From contig CAMYAB010000001.1 in the NCBI GenBank assembly GCA_947253625.1, positions 62,001 to 126,000 on the forward strand: a stretch of DNA of 64,000 nt, given 5' to 3'. Made by a program: the position numbers and the translations under genes. The notes beneath the pieces are model-generated. The model saw only the letters and a program-made list of their open reading frames with translations, did no database searches and was not told where the DNA came from. Source of the DNA: an uncultured Porphyromonadaceae bacterium. Lineage in GTDB: Bacteria; Bacteroidota; Bacteroidia; Bacteroidales; Porphyromonadaceae. How positions within the stretch are numbered: position 1 is the stretch's first letter; each line of letters opens with the position of its first letter. Below, one piece after another: positions 18,179 through 27,654 of the stretch.

Positions 18179-19309
18179 GTGGCAGGAGTCTACATCCATA
18201 TTCCCTTTTGCCAGACAAAGTGCAGGTACTGTGATTTTTACTCTGTTACTAATGCTCGTCAACGTGATGGGTTTACTAATGCACTTCTCGTAGAGATCAG
18301 ACAAAGAGCATATGAGCTCAATGGTCACTCGGTCCAAACTATTTATCTAGGAGGAGGTACTCCATCCTTGCTCAGTAGTGCTCAGATCGCTTTGATTCTT
18401 CAAGAAATAAGAGCTGTATTTCATGTAGATCCAAAAGCCGAGGTGACTATGGAGTGTAATCCCGGAGACTTGAGTGATCTGAGTATCCAGAACATAATAC
18501 AAGCCGGAGTAAATCGCGTGAGCATTGGTGCCCAGTCTTTTGACCCAGGCGTCCTCTCATTTTTGTCCCGCCGTCACGACGCTGATGAGACAAGGGAAAT
18601 GTTTACTTCATTTAGAAAGGCCGGTGTCAAAAACATTTCGCTAGACCTAATGTATGGCATTCCCGGAACATCTATAGATACACTAGCTCATGACTTGTCG
18701 GTGGCTCTCTCATTGAGGCCGGAACATATATCGGCCTACCATCTTATTTATGAAGAAGGAACGCCTTTGTGGAAAGACTTGCTTGAAGGAAAAGTGCAGG
18801 AAGTCGATGAAGAGCTAAGCTTGGAGATGAGTCATCTTGTCCACGAAATGTTGACACGCCATGGCTATGAGCACTATGAGATCAGCAACTTTGCTTTGCT
18901 TGGATATCGCTCGTTGCATAATTCAAGCTACTGGGCAGGGGTGCCATATTTGGGGTTTGGCCCTTCAGCTCATAGCTATGTGCACCCTTGGAGGTCATGG
19001 AACCCCTCGGACTTGAATCTTTATTGTAGCCAACTGCTCTCCGGGGCGCATTTTTTGGATCGTTCGTATGAGAAGATCACGCCGAGATTGGCGTACGAAG
19101 AATACATACTGACACGTCTTCGAACCTCTGATGGTATTGATGTTGTGGAGATCAATGAGCGTTTCGGAGCCGAATACTATTCACATACCCTGGGTATTCT
19201 GAGAAGGTTGGTAGAGGAAAAATATGTAGAGGTCGTCCGAAACGAACAGTTTCGGTTGACACAGTCCGGGATAGATCTATCTGACGGCATCATTGCTTCT
19301 TTTTTTTGA
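18179..19309 (+). CDS. hemW: Radical-SAM heme chaperone HemW
   Basis: The protein begins GVYIHIPFCQTKCRYCDFYSV, the HemW/HemN-like radical-SAM motif CxxxCxxC (residues 9-16). YLGGGTPSLL and the SIGAQSFDPGVL segment are also typical, and the length of about 376 fits HemW rather than longer HemN. HemW hands heme to respiratory proteins and is not itself coproporphyrinogen oxidase. The frame opens with TTG at 18173, but GTG at 18179 yields MAGVYIHIPFC, the usual start of Bacteroidetes homologues. It follows the LuxR-type gene by about 18 bp and ends 36 bp from a convergent gene; no terminator is visible there. Confidence 0.9.
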   Translation: MAGVYIHIPFCQTKCRYCDFYSVTNARQRDGFTNALLVEIRQRAYELNGHSVQTIYLGGGTPSLLSSAQIALILQEIRAVFHVDPKAEVTMECNPGDLSDLSIQNIIQAGVNRVSIGAQSFDPGVLSFLSRRHDADETREMFTSFRKAGVKNISLDLMYGIPGTSIDTLAHDLSVALSLRPEHISAYHLIYEEGTPLWKDLLEGKVQEVDEELSLEMSHLVHEMLTRHGYEHYEISNFALLGYRSLHNSSYWAGVPYLGFGPSAHSYVHPWRSWNPSDLNLYCSQLLSGAHFLDRSYEKITPRLAYEEYILTRLRTSDGIDVVEINERFGAEYYSHTLGILRRLVEEKYVEVVRNEQFRLTQSGIDLSDGIIASFF

Positions 19310-19345
19310 CGGCAGCACCTTCGGTCATTTGTGCATCTGTCGTAG

Positions 19346-21244
19346 TTATTCACCGGAGTACATTTTTAGTAGAACAGATTCAAATGGTTGGATCGAAAGA
19401 AAGAGTCGCTTCTTTTTTACTTTCCCTTTTTCTTCAACAGTTAGAAACTGGTTCATTAGACGAGGATCACCAACTGTCGTCGGACTTTCTGGTCTGAACC
19501 GCAATGCCTTATACTTTGTTGGCCGAAAGTCCTTACCTTTCATCTGTATGGTATAAGGGAGGGGATGACGAGTTGTATTTGTGAGCTTTAAAAAAAAGAT
19601 TGAGTTGTCACTGTTGGAGGTAAGCGAGGTATATAGACCATTATCATCGTTGGAGTCTTTCTCAATTCTCCTTAGGATCTCTCCGCTATATTCTCCATAG
19701 TGATAGAGGTAGTCGTACAGCGGTGTTGGACGGTAGTCTCCACCCTCCAGCAAGAGAATAGGCATATCTTCCATGTTCGGAGAAATTAGGGGATAGAGAG
19801 CAATTCCCCTAATAAGATGAGCATAATTTTCTGCTTGGATAAGAAATGCTGTCCGAAGTGTTAGTGGAGGAATATAATGGTCTAGTGTCAATGAAGAGGC
19901 AAAGTGAACTTCACCTAGCATAAATGGCTGTGATTGCGAAAATAATTGGAGCGCATCAGGGGGGAGAAGGGATGAGAAATCGGGACTGAGGAGCACAGGA
20001 AGAGCAAAGTCACAGATGTAATCACTATACGGCTGTTTATCATTGGTCAACCATGTTCCTGAAATAAAGTTTGTACGAAGCGTGTCTTCTATAAAAGATT
20101 TCTCAATTGCCGTAAAGCGCTTTTGATACTCTACCGCAGGCATATTATAGCCGAGTTGTAGAAGGAGAGAGTCGTATTGAGCGACTTGGAAAATGTGCTT
20201 GAAGTACTCTGCTCGCTTAGTTACGAGTGCTATATCCTCTATCCTCTGAGCTGCAGAGGGATCCGTGAACCCAATGTTTTCAACCAAGATGGGTTGGGCA
20301 CAAATTGCTCTTGATAAATTGATGAAGTCCCTAGCGGAAAAACTTCCGGTGTATTCCGCCCCATGTATGGTCCATATAGGAACGGAGTCTGGGTGACTCC
20401 CTTGAAAGTGAAGAGGGTATGTACCAGGGTAAAATCCATTCGCAGTAGCACCATCCGGAAATCTAAGGAAATAGGGAGAAAGAGGCTTTAGCAGTTTGTC
20501 CAATGAGATTCGCTTCTCTGGTTCTAGCCAGACGTCATCAATATCAATACTAGGTTCGATATGAGAGCTATTCCCCATACTTATCATTGAGGGAATTGTC
20601 TGAATCCTGAGGCAAACACTGTCTTGATCCTCTAGTGCTGTAAGAGTGGTCTGGTAATCGTTCCAATCGCCATGTGGAGTGATATTGGTCAGATTGCTGA
20701 TGACACGGTTTGGGGATAGGGATACAAGACAAGCTCGAAGGGAGCAATTGTCACTTTGCAAATGGGCTTTGAATCTAAATGATTGACCTTTTTTGACTTT
20801 GAAATAAGTCTTGTTTTCCAGCGTTGCAAAGGATATGCTGTCTTTTTGAGCAATAGTGATGGTATAGTAATGGTTATTGGTTTTATTAGATTTCGTATCG
20901 ACCCTTATAAAACCCTTTCCTCCACATAAAACCCAAGGATATACATAATCAGGAAGAGGATAAAAAGTCGTATACCCATTAGGCGTTGTGACGGTTTTTG
21001 CCGTGTGATCGTATTTCCCATTTGTGAGAGTCGGGGCCAGATCAAATGAGCCATTGACAATCATGTTTTTAGTCAAAACGTCACGCCCCTCCGAGGTGGG
21101 ATTGAGGGTTAGCCCAATCTTTAATGTCCCAGTCGCAGTATAGGGGAGGTCGCTATTGACTACTAGGGTACCTATGGTTGGTGGGGTGCTTTCACATCCA
21201 AAGAACATGAAAGAGAGTAGTATAATACTCCACCAATTTTTCAT
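19346..21244 (-). CDS. GH51-like (arabinofuranosidase-related) lipoprotein, catalytic motif incomplete
   Basis: 632 residues with a lipoprotein signal (MKNWWSIILLSFMFFGC, Cys17), so it is membrane-anchored. Residues 60-245 resemble a carbohydrate-binding module of the CBM4/9 type (VNGSFDLAPTLTNGKY ... SIDIDDVWLEPE). Then comes LLKPLSPYFLRFPDGATANGFYPG (about 262), like the LRFPGG strand of family GH51 alpha-L-arabinofuranosidases. At the place where these enzymes carry the acid/base GNE, this protein reads LGYNMP (about 364). A Glu in PFMLGEVHF (about 447) could match the nucleophile. It may therefore be non-catalytic or use a different residue. It is last in the AT-rich five-gene minus-strand run; the gap to its upstream neighbour is 3 bp. 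Confidence 0.6.
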   Translation of the reverse strand: MKNWWSIILLSFMFFGCESTPPTIGTLVVNSDLPYTATGTLKIGLTLNPTSEGRDVLTKNMIVNGSFDLAPTLTNGKYDHTAKTVTTPNGYTTFYPLPDYVYPWVLCGGKGFIRVDTKSNKTNNHYYTITIAQKDSISFATLENKTYFKVKKGQSFRFKAHLQSDNCSLRACLVSLSPNRVISNLTNITPHGDWNDYQTTLTALEDQDSVCLRIQTIPSMISMGNSSHIEPSIDIDDVWLEPEKRISLDKLLKPLSPYFLRFPDGATANGFYPGTYPLHFQGSHPDSVPIWTIHGAEYTGSFSARDFINLSRAICAQPILVENIGFTDPSAAQRIEDIALVTKRAEYFKHIFQVAQYDSLLLQLGYNMPAVEYQKRFTAIEKSFIEDTLRTNFISGTWLTNDKQPYSDYICDFALPVLLSPDFSSLLPPDALQLFSQSQPFMLGEVHFASSLTLDHYIPPLTLRTAFLIQAENYAHLIRGIALYPLISPNMEDMPILLLEGGDYRPTPLYDYLYHYGEYSGEILRRIEKDSNDDNGLYTSLTSNSDNSIFFLKLTNTTRHPLPYTIQMKGKDFRPTKYKALRFRPESPTTVGDPRLMNQFLTVEEKGKVKKKRLFLSIQPFESVLLKMYSGE

Positions 21245-21247
21245 ACT

Positions 21248-22543
21248 TTACAGAAATGAAAAAAAGTCTATTAGAGGCTTGGTAGGTAGACAGCTATACA
21301 ACGTGACGGTCAAATCCATGCATAGCAGGCATATATAGACTAAAAATATATTGGCGTATGCCAGCTTGCTATAGCTTTTTCGATACAACTGATAAACAGT
21401 GGTGAGCATAGCAAGAAATATCAAAAGCATCATCGTAACCGTAATGCCATTATATTGATTCAGAATGACGGTTAGCGTTTTTGCTTGCTCTCCAATAAGG
21501 TCACTGCATGTTGCGAACCCCATGAATGCTAGCAGTAATCCTAAACAAATGCAAGCAGCGAGGATATTTAGTAGCCAAGTAAAATACACCAATTGAGGGC
21601 GATTACTTTTTGCCAAATAGAAAAGAAGCTCTGCCGCTAGCATCCCTAAAAAAGGATACGCCACAAGGGCTAAAAATTGGAACTCTTCAGATGAGTTGAT
21701 GCCAAACATCAGTGAAACTACTGCCGTTACCGCTCCAAAAATGTGGTAGGGCGTTTTTCGCAATTCTTGGTTGGCAGTACGGGCTTGCTTCCACGGAATA
21801 AAAAGAACTAAAACACACCAGGGTAACAGTCCTATTAGAATTGATTGTAGGTTTCCAAATAAAGTCCATTGAGGCAATAGGTAATAGTTGCATAACGACC
21901 CTAGTTGCCAATAATACCATATTGCTGTTATCAAAAGTGTAGCCACAGCATAGTACAATGTAGAGCTGAGGATAAACAATGTACGCTGTCCTCGTATCCA
22001 CATATATAGTATAATAGTGGAGATAGGAATCAAAAGTATCCACGGACTGTGAGATAAGGAGGCCATACATCCCCATAGCACCGATGTTATTGGAGGAAGT
22101 GAGTTGTGACCCTTTTCAATCCAAGAATACATGCTATAAAGTGATAACAATAGAAATGCAACAGGGAAAATACTCCCTTCGAAAAATAGACTATGGCTGT
22201 GCAATCCTGCAAAAGTAAGCATCACAAATACTCCAAGCAAAGCACGCTCTATAGAGGTCTTTTGCCTAAAGAACGCAAAACTTCTCAAAATAATAAGAAA
22301 GTATGCAACAAGGGATAGCAATAGTGCCAAAGATGAAGTAAGTATGCCGTCGTTCAACCTGGCTAGAAAAGCATTACAGCCAACCAGCAAGGGGTTGATA
22401 CTATTCGTTATTGCATACTTTGGCTCAACGTCAGTGGCAAATACTAAGGGAATCAAGTTGACAGCCCCAATAATAAGCAAAAGAAGCACGTATTCGCGTG
22501 ATGCCAGGTACTTGATGAATTGTGATCGTCTATGAGTTTTCAT
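21248..22543 (-). CDS. Polytopic membrane protein, glycosyltransferase-like topology
   Basis: About 431 residues with roughly ten hydrophobic helices and no clear catalytic motif. The overall layout (long first loop after the first helix, many short loops) resembles membrane glycosyltransferases or O-antigen-polymerase-like proteins, but I do not recognise a family. The frame is open to 22642, which would overlap the next gene by 100 bp. ATG at 22543 (MKTHRRSQFIKYL) gives a positively charged N-terminus before the first helix and a 4-bp stop-start overlap with the metalloprotease gene, so I chose it. Confidence 0.6.
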   Translation of the reverse strand: MKTHRRSQFIKYLASREYVLLLLIIGAVNLIPLVFATDVEPKYAITNSINPLLVGCNAFLARLNDGILTSSLALLLSLVAYFLIILRSFAFFRQKTSIERALLGVFVMLTFAGLHSHSLFFEGSIFPVAFLLLSLYSMYSWIEKGHNSLPPITSVLWGCMASLSHSPWILLIPISTIILYMWIRGQRTLFILSSTLYYAVATLLITAIWYYWQLGSLCNYYLLPQWTLFGNLQSILIGLLPWCVLVLFIPWKQARTANQELRKTPYHIFGAVTAVVSLMFGINSSEEFQFLALVAYPFLGMLAAELLFYLAKSNRPQLVYFTWLLNILAACICLGLLLAFMGFATCSDLIGEQAKTLTVILNQYNGITVTMMLLIFLAMLTTVYQLYRKSYSKLAYANIFLVYICLLCMDLTVTLYSCLPTKPLIDFFSFL

Positions 22544-23991
22544 TTCAAGATTGTAGAACGACAAGTGGACACAACAGGAGTCGGCTCCATATCCGACCTC
22601 GTAGCGTGGGGTGGATCGACTAGTTTTAGTCCAGGGATACACATACTATAGTATAGTACCTGGCGCACACGTTCTTTTTGTTGGAGCTCAAAGCGATCAC
22701 CGTAAGTCCAGTCATAGTCCATGACATTTGTTGAGAGTATGTTTTGCTGAGCACAAGTAAAACGATTGAGCAACCCCGATATTTGTTCTCGGTTGAGTGC
22801 CCCTATACCACTTCGGATGATGATCTTGTTGTTTTCTTCGTACTTGTAACGATTGTAGCTAGGAGTATCACTACAGTAGTCCGTGTCTTCACAGGTGTTT
22901 TGCTCATTGTTTGTTAGTACCCCACTATCATCTTTCTTTTCTGAAAAAACATGGAATAGTCCGACTATGTGTCCTAGCTCATGCGCAATCGTCTGTATGG
23001 GAGCTCTTGACTGCAAGGGCAGGCGACGTTGCATCAGCGGTTCAAATACCTTGGCATTGATGACGGCACAATGATTGTAACTATCAAACTTACTTACCCT
23101 TTTATCAAAGTTCTTGAGCCCTGCAATCTGATTGTTTGTAGTCCCGTATGGAAGATGGGCTATCCCCAATGTGACGTAATTACTGTCACCCTTTGTCGCA
23201 AATGGGAAAATAAAGACATTGACATAGTCGGTCACCGGATAGCTCATGGTATGGTATACTCCTCCCTTTTTGTCATTCATGACAAGTATGGGATCTACCT
23301 CACGTTCATTGATTTCGTGCCTAACTATACCAATTGGGTTAAGGGTTTTCCCGCTTGGGTCCTTTGTGGCCAAGCTAAATTTCAGATTGAGGTTAAGGAA
23401 GGGGCGGTGACCATATGCTGCATGCCTAAAAAATCCCCAATCTTGTGGTTCCTTAGGCATCCCCTCATAGATCTTGTTCACTTCCTCTATGATTTCCTGG
23501 AGCGTGCTACTATTGAGGGGAAAGTACTCCAGCCCCTCCGCTGGCTTGTTGTCTGCAACCAATTCTTTCTCATACTCTTTGTTGTACAAGACATGAAAGA
23601 TTACCGGAATATTATACTGATACCTTTCGGCATCAACATCTCCATGTAGTTGAGTCACTTTAATAGAGATTGAGCTAGATGAGGTCGCAATACTTACCGT
23701 CCCGACTCTGTCTTTATTGGTCAGGTTGGGTTGCACTTTTATTGTCAGTTTCACTCGACCATTGGCTATACCCTGATCCATATTTGGTTGCAACCAACTG
23801 TCGTTTGTCGTGGCCTTCCAGTCCTCATTTGATGTGATAATGACCTTCAGAGTGTCTCCATCCTGTGAGGCTACGTGTTCTGTAATGTTCGCTGTCAAGC
23901 CTCCTATGTTAGTAGGTGGTGTACAGCGTCCTAAGAGGAGAATACACAGTCCCACAACGGACAAGAATATATAGAGATTTTTATAGGTCAT
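22540..23991 (-). CDS. Zinc metalloproteinase lipoprotein (metzincin) with BACON domain
   Basis: 483 residues. A lipoprotein signal with Cys23 (LLLGRC) is followed by a BACON-type domain (about 45-115: TSNEDWKATTNDSWLQP) and a metzincin catalytic domain with HELGHIVGLFH (about residue 334) and the Met-turn NVMDYDWTY. It matches the Bacteroides zinc-dependent metalloproteinase lipoprotein type. Several Cys residues (CEDTDYCSDTP) lie in the active-site loop, as in this family. It overlaps both neighbours by 4 bp, so the run is translationally coupled. A secreted or surface protease role is inferred; its substrate is unknown. Confidence 0.88.
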   Translation of the reverse strand: MTYKNLYIFLSVVGLCILLLGRCTPPTNIGGLTANITEHVASQDGDTLKVIITSNEDWKATTNDSWLQPNMDQGIANGRVKLTIKVQPNLTNKDRVGTVSIATSSSSISIKVTQLHGDVDAERYQYNIPVIFHVLYNKEYEKELVADNKPAEGLEYFPLNSSTLQEIIEEVNKIYEGMPKEPQDWGFFRHAAYGHRPFLNLNLKFSLATKDPSGKTLNPIGIVRHEINEREVDPILVMNDKKGGVYHTMSYPVTDYVNVFIFPFATKGDSNYVTLGIAHLPYGTTNNQIAGLKNFDKRVSKFDSYNHCAVINAKVFEPLMQRRLPLQSRAPIQTIAHELGHIVGLFHVFSEKKDDSGVLTNNEQNTCEDTDYCSDTPSYNRYKYEENNKIIIRSGIGALNREQISGLLNRFTCAQQNILSTNVMDYDWTYGDRFELQQKERVRQVLYYSMCIPGLKLVDPPHATRSDMEPTPVVSTCRSTILK

Positions 23992-25127
23992 AATCCTGAA
24001 GATATCCGAAGTACCCTACTGATCTTTTCAGGAGTAACAATCCCGTTTTCTCCTAAGGCATAACCTCTATCATAAAAACGTTGCTCAATTTCTTCAATGA
24101 TGATAGGACTGATTTTGGCCTCTTTTATTGATGCGAATAGCCCCAAACTGTGAAAGAAATCTTTGATGCAATTGACAACCTCTTCAAATTTCGGAGTAAT
24201 TAGTCCAAAAACGCGAGATCCGAGTTGCAGTACCTTCCTCTCTTTTTCAGGTCTCATCACCTGAATGAGTGCTGGAAGGATCATGGCTAAGGAGGCTCCA
24301 TGGGTAGTTTCGGTAAGTGCGGTCAGCTCATGACCTATAGCATGTGTGGACCAATCTTGATCAACCCCCATTGACAAAAAACCATTTAGCCCAACAGTAG
24401 CCGAAAGCATATACTCACAAGCTACGTCATAGTCCTCAGGTGACTTGAGCCTTAAAGGAGCAAAGTCTAAGATATTCATGAGCAAGCCTTCGGATAGGCG
24501 ATCCATGACACCGCTTTGTCCAGGGTAGGTAAGGTACTGCTCAAGAATATGCACGAAAGTATCAGCAATACCACAGGCTACCTGATGATCGGATAGAGTG
24601 TAAGTAAAAGTTGGATCCAATATGGAAAAACGAGGGAATTCGCTGTAAAATGAGAATTTTTCTTTTTTCGCTCTATTGGATATTACCGCTCCTCGATTCA
24701 TCTCAGATCCAGTAGCGGGAACAGTCAGTACCGTTCCATATGGGAGTATGTCCGTGTATCTTTTTTGTTTTAAGATCTCCCATCCGGACAAACTAGGAGT
24801 CTTGATACCCGCTGCTATCAGTTTGGTCGCATCAAGCACTGATCCTCCACCTACTGCGATTAAGAATGTGCAACCACACTCTCGTCCATAGACAATCGCT
24901 CGGTCAATGGTTGAGCAATCAGGGTTGGATTCTATTCCTCCAAATTCAAAAACAGCTAATCCGCTTAGACAATCTTTCACCTGTTGCAGTATCCCATTAC
25001 GGACGACACTGCCCCCACCGAACGTGAGGAGAATCCGAGCGTCATTAGGTATTTGCCTACGAAGCTCTGAGAGACTCCCTTTGCCAAATATTAGTCGAGT
25101 AGGGTTGTGGAAGGTGAAGTTGTGCAT
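23988..25127 (-). CDS. Iron-containing alcohol dehydrogenase (YqhD/butanol-dehydrogenase type)
   Basis: 379 residues with the FeADH fold: an NAD(P)-binding GGGSVLDATKLIA loop (about residue 95), TVPATGSEMN, and metal ligands in CGIADTFVHILEQY and SMGVDQDWSTHAIGHELTALTETTHGASLAM (the last two His). These enzymes reduce aldehydes with NAD(P)H. The early TFGGGSVVRNGI loop is also typical. Its stop overlaps the protease start by 4 bp. It follows the DUF2795 gene by 25 bp. Confidence 0.9.
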   Translation of the reverse strand: MHNFTFHNPTRLIFGKGSLSELRRQIPNDARILLTFGGGSVVRNGILQQVKDCLSGLAVFEFGGIESNPDCSTIDRAIVYGRECGCTFLIAVGGGSVLDATKLIAAGIKTPSLSGWEILKQKRYTDILPYGTVLTVPATGSEMNRGAVISNRAKKEKFSFYSEFPRFSILDPTFTYTLSDHQVACGIADTFVHILEQYLTYPGQSGVMDRLSEGLLMNILDFAPLRLKSPEDYDVACEYMLSATVGLNGFLSMGVDQDWSTHAIGHELTALTETTHGASLAMILPALIQVMRPEKERKVLQLGSRVFGLITPKFEEVVNCIKDFFHSLGLFASIKEAKISPIIIEEIEQRFYDRGYALGENGIVTPEKISRVLRISSGL

Positions 25128-25152
25128 TCGTGTTTGCTAGCTAATCAGAGTT

Positions 25153-25374
25153 TTAGTACTCCTCTTCGTTAAAGAAAAAATCTTCTTTGCTTGGGTAGTC
25201 AGGCCATATCTCCTCTATGGAGTCATAGGTCTCGCCCTCATCCTCTATTTCCTGTAGGTTTTCAATAACTTCCATAGGCGCACAAGTTCTTTGTGCATAG
25301 TCAATAAGTTCGTCCTTGGTGGCTGGCCATGGCGCATCATCCAGCTTGGAGGCTAATTCAAGTGTCCAGTACAT
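25153..25374 (-). CDS. DUF2795 family small acidic protein
   Basis: 73 residues, acidic. The middle carries the DUF2795 pattern WPATKDELIDYAQRTCAPMEVIENLQEI, and the C-terminal tail is rich in Glu and Asp (YDSIEEIWPDYPSKEDFFFNEEEY). Function is unknown. A near-consensus promoter lies 79 bp upstream and probably also serves the four genes that follow. Confidence 0.8.
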   Translation of the reverse strand: MYWTLELASKLDDAPWPATKDELIDYAQRTCAPMEVIENLQEIEDEGETYDSIEEIWPDYPSKEDFFFNEEEY

Positions 25375-25452
25375 ATCTCAATCGCTTATTTAGGGTTGTG
25401 TAAAATATTGATATGCCCCGTTTGGGTATGCTACTCAAAACTACACGGCGTG

Positions 25453-25483
25453 CAAAAATAATGAAAACTAAGAGAATAACAAA
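25453..25483 (-). promoter_or_regulatory. Bacteroidetes promoter: TTTG-N19-TATTTTTG
   Basis: -33 TTTG (25480-25483) and -7 TATTTTTG (25453-25460) on the minus strand are 19 bp apart, a full match to the Bacteroidetes consensus. It lies between the purine nucleoside phosphorylase stop (25511) and the DUF2795 start. Confidence 0.75.
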
Positions 25484-25510
25484 TGGCTTATTTCAAAACG
25501 ATTGGTTCGT

Positions 25511-26332
25511 TCAATACAATGTTTTGATGAGTTCGGAAAACAAGCTACTCATACGCTCCGATGCCGCATTGGCTTGCTTGATTACATCGTCTCCATCGTT
25601 TTCATATCCTTCGGCTGTCGTAAAGCATTCGTTGGTAATAACGGACATTCCAAAGACTCTTATTCCTGCATGCCTAGCCACGATTACTTCTGGTACCGTA
25701 CTCATCCCGATGGCATTTCCCCCGATTGTTTCCAAAAATCGGCATTCTGCTGGTGTCTCGTATGAGGGACCGGTCCATCCAATGTATACTCCTTCTTGCA
25801 GGGCTATTCCCTTACTAGCCGCTATTTTTTTTGCAGTTTCTATCAATTTTCCATCATATGGACGAGTCATATCCGGAAAGCGAACTCCAAATTCATCAAC
25901 ATTTGGACCAATCAAAGGATTGGGCAAAAGGTTGATATGATCATTGATAATCATTAGATCGCCGACTCTAAACTTGCGATCAAGACCGCCAGCAGCATTG
26001 GATACGAATAGTGTTTCAATACCGAGTAGCTTAAAGACGCGGACATGAAAGGTCACTTTATCCATCCCGTAGCCCTCGTAGTAGTGAAAACGACCTTGCA
26101 TGGCGATGACAGGTGAACCATCTAGGGTGCCGATTATCATATTTCCCTTGTGCCCGATGGCTGTGGAAATAGGGAAGTTGGGAATGTCTCCATAGGGAAT
26201 TATCTGTTTTGCCTCAATCCTGTCTGCCAGAGCTCCTAGTCCACTGCCAAGGGTAATAGCACACTTTGTCCTTTGCGGAACATATTGGCGTAGGTAGTCT
26301 GCCGCCTCCTTGTATTCACTATATTTCATCAT
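25511..26332 (-). CDS. Purine nucleoside phosphorylase
   Basis: 273 residues with the trimeric PNP family signature: ITLGSGLGALADRI (residues 27-40), the MQGRFHYYEGY phosphate/ribose segment, VSNAAGGLDRKFRVGDLMIINDHINL, and GPSYETPAECRF. It splits purine nucleosides into base and ribose-1-phosphate for salvage. Two Met codons at the start (26332 and 26329) cannot be told apart. It stands 32 bp from the amidohydrolase gene, which acts on related nucleosides, and is probably co-transcribed with it. Confidence 0.95.
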   Translation of the reverse strand: MMKYSEYKEAADYLRQYVPQRTKCAITLGSGLGALADRIEAKQIIPYGDIPNFPISTAIGHKGNMIIGTLDGSPVIAMQGRFHYYEGYGMDKVTFHVRVFKLLGIETLFVSNAAGGLDRKFRVGDLMIINDHINLLPNPLIGPNVDEFGVRFPDMTRPYDGKLIETAKKIAASKGIALQEGVYIGWTGPSYETPAECRFLETIGGNAIGMSTVPEVIVARHAGIRVFGMSVITNECFTTAEGYENDGDDVIKQANAASERMSSLFSELIKTLY

Positions 26333-26364
26333 GGTGTCTTGTTTCCGTTGTTTTTATGATAGGT

Positions 26365-27654
26365 TTATTTTTTACTTCTTTCAAAAAGATTGTGACAATG
26401 TTTCATGAACTGACTCCTTATCTCCTGCTCATTCTCCACCACTCGATCGTGCATCAGTATCGTGCCATCAACAATGGTTGTATTCACAAAGCTACCACTG
26501 GCCGAATAGACCATGTTGGATGTTAGGTTGTGAGTCGGGGTCATTTCGGGTACCGACAAATCTACTAGGCATAAGTCTGCCACTTTTCCTACAGCTATTT
26601 CACCACCATTAATTCTCAAGATTTCGTATCCACTTTTTGTGGCACTGTCAAAAATCTGCTGGGCTGATGCTACTTTCGGATCTCCTTCCCAAGCTTTTGC
26701 AAGGAGTGAGGCTAACCTCATGGCTGTGGTCATATCTAATGTATTGGAGCTAGAGCATCCATCTGTACCAATCCCTACCTTGATCCCTTGTTGGCGCATT
26801 TCGTTGTACCTAAACCTGAACCCACTCGCAAGTTTCATGTTGGAGGCTGGGTTGTGGACAGTGCTACAGCCGTTGTCTGCAAGCATTTGTAACTCTTCAC
26901 TATCCATCCATAGTGAGTGAGCCAACACCAATCTTGGTGATAAAATTCCAAGTTTATTCAGATATCGAACAGGAGTGGTGCCATATAGACGGCAAGCGTC
27001 TTTCCACTCCGTGTATGTCTCACTTAGGTGGAGGTGAACCAAAAGATCGTGTTCAGCGGCAAACTGATGTGCATACTGCAGCTGTTTTCCAGACACAGTG
27101 TATATGGCATGTGGCCCTACCGAAAATTGCACTCGATCCGAAAAGCCTTGAAATAGTTCGTAGTAGTGGCTTAAGTTGTCCCGATCTATTTTAGCTCTTT
27201 GTTCATTTCCTCGGTCAAACATAGTGTACGAGAGCACTGCACGCATACCACTTTCCTCTACGGCTTGAGCGGTCGCTTCTGGATAGGTGTACATATCCAG
27301 AAAAGCAGTTGTCCCTGTTTTGATCATCTCCACGCAGGCCATTTTTGCCCCCCAGTATACGTCTTCAGGGGTGAGATGAGCCTCCACAGGCCAAATCATA
27401 TTGTTCAGCCAATCCATCAAGTCTAGATCATCACCATACCCTCTGAAGTAGGTCATGGCAGCATGAGTATGGGTATTTGCCAGTCCTGGTATAGCAGCTT
27501 TGTCTGTTCCATCCAGAGTCAAGGCACCCTCTGTTGACTTCTTTGGCACCTCCCCAACGTGTGTAATTGTATTACCCTCTATAAGTATACTTCCGATCTT
27601 ATCATCTGGAAGTCGTACGTCTTTGATGAAGATTTTATTTTGATTGTTCACCAT
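26365..27654 (-). CDS. Amidohydrolase, MTA/SAH- or guanine-deaminase-like
   Basis: About 429 residues with the metal-dependent amidohydrolase pattern: NTHTHAAMTYFRGYGDDLDLMDWLNNMIWPVEAHL, the H-x-H strand and active-site loop of the MtaD/SsnA group, then VHLHLSET, LAHSLWM and GTDGCSSSNTLDM with the last metal Asp. It probably deaminates a purine nucleoside or derivative such as S-adenosylhomocysteine or methylthioadenosine; exact substrate inferred from the family only. The frame opens at 27681, but ATG 27654 (MVNNQNKIFIKDVRL) fits better and reduces the overlap with the upstream dipeptidase gene to 20 bp. Confidence 0.85.
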   Translation of the reverse strand: MVNNQNKIFIKDVRLPDDKIGSILIEGNTITHVGEVPKKSTEGALTLDGTDKAAIPGLANTHTHAAMTYFRGYGDDLDLMDWLNNMIWPVEAHLTPEDVYWGAKMACVEMIKTGTTAFLDMYTYPEATAQAVEESGMRAVLSYTMFDRGNEQRAKIDRDNLSHYYELFQGFSDRVQFSVGPHAIYTVSGKQLQYAHQFAAEHDLLVHLHLSETYTEWKDACRLYGTTPVRYLNKLGILSPRLVLAHSLWMDSEELQMLADNGCSTVHNPASNMKLASGFRFRYNEMRQQGIKVGIGTDGCSSSNTLDMTTAMRLASLLAKAWEGDPKVASAQQIFDSATKSGYEILRINGGEIAVGKVADLCLVDLSVPEMTPTHNLTSNMVYSASGSFVNTTIVDGTILMHDRVVENEQEIRSQFMKHCHNLFERSKK

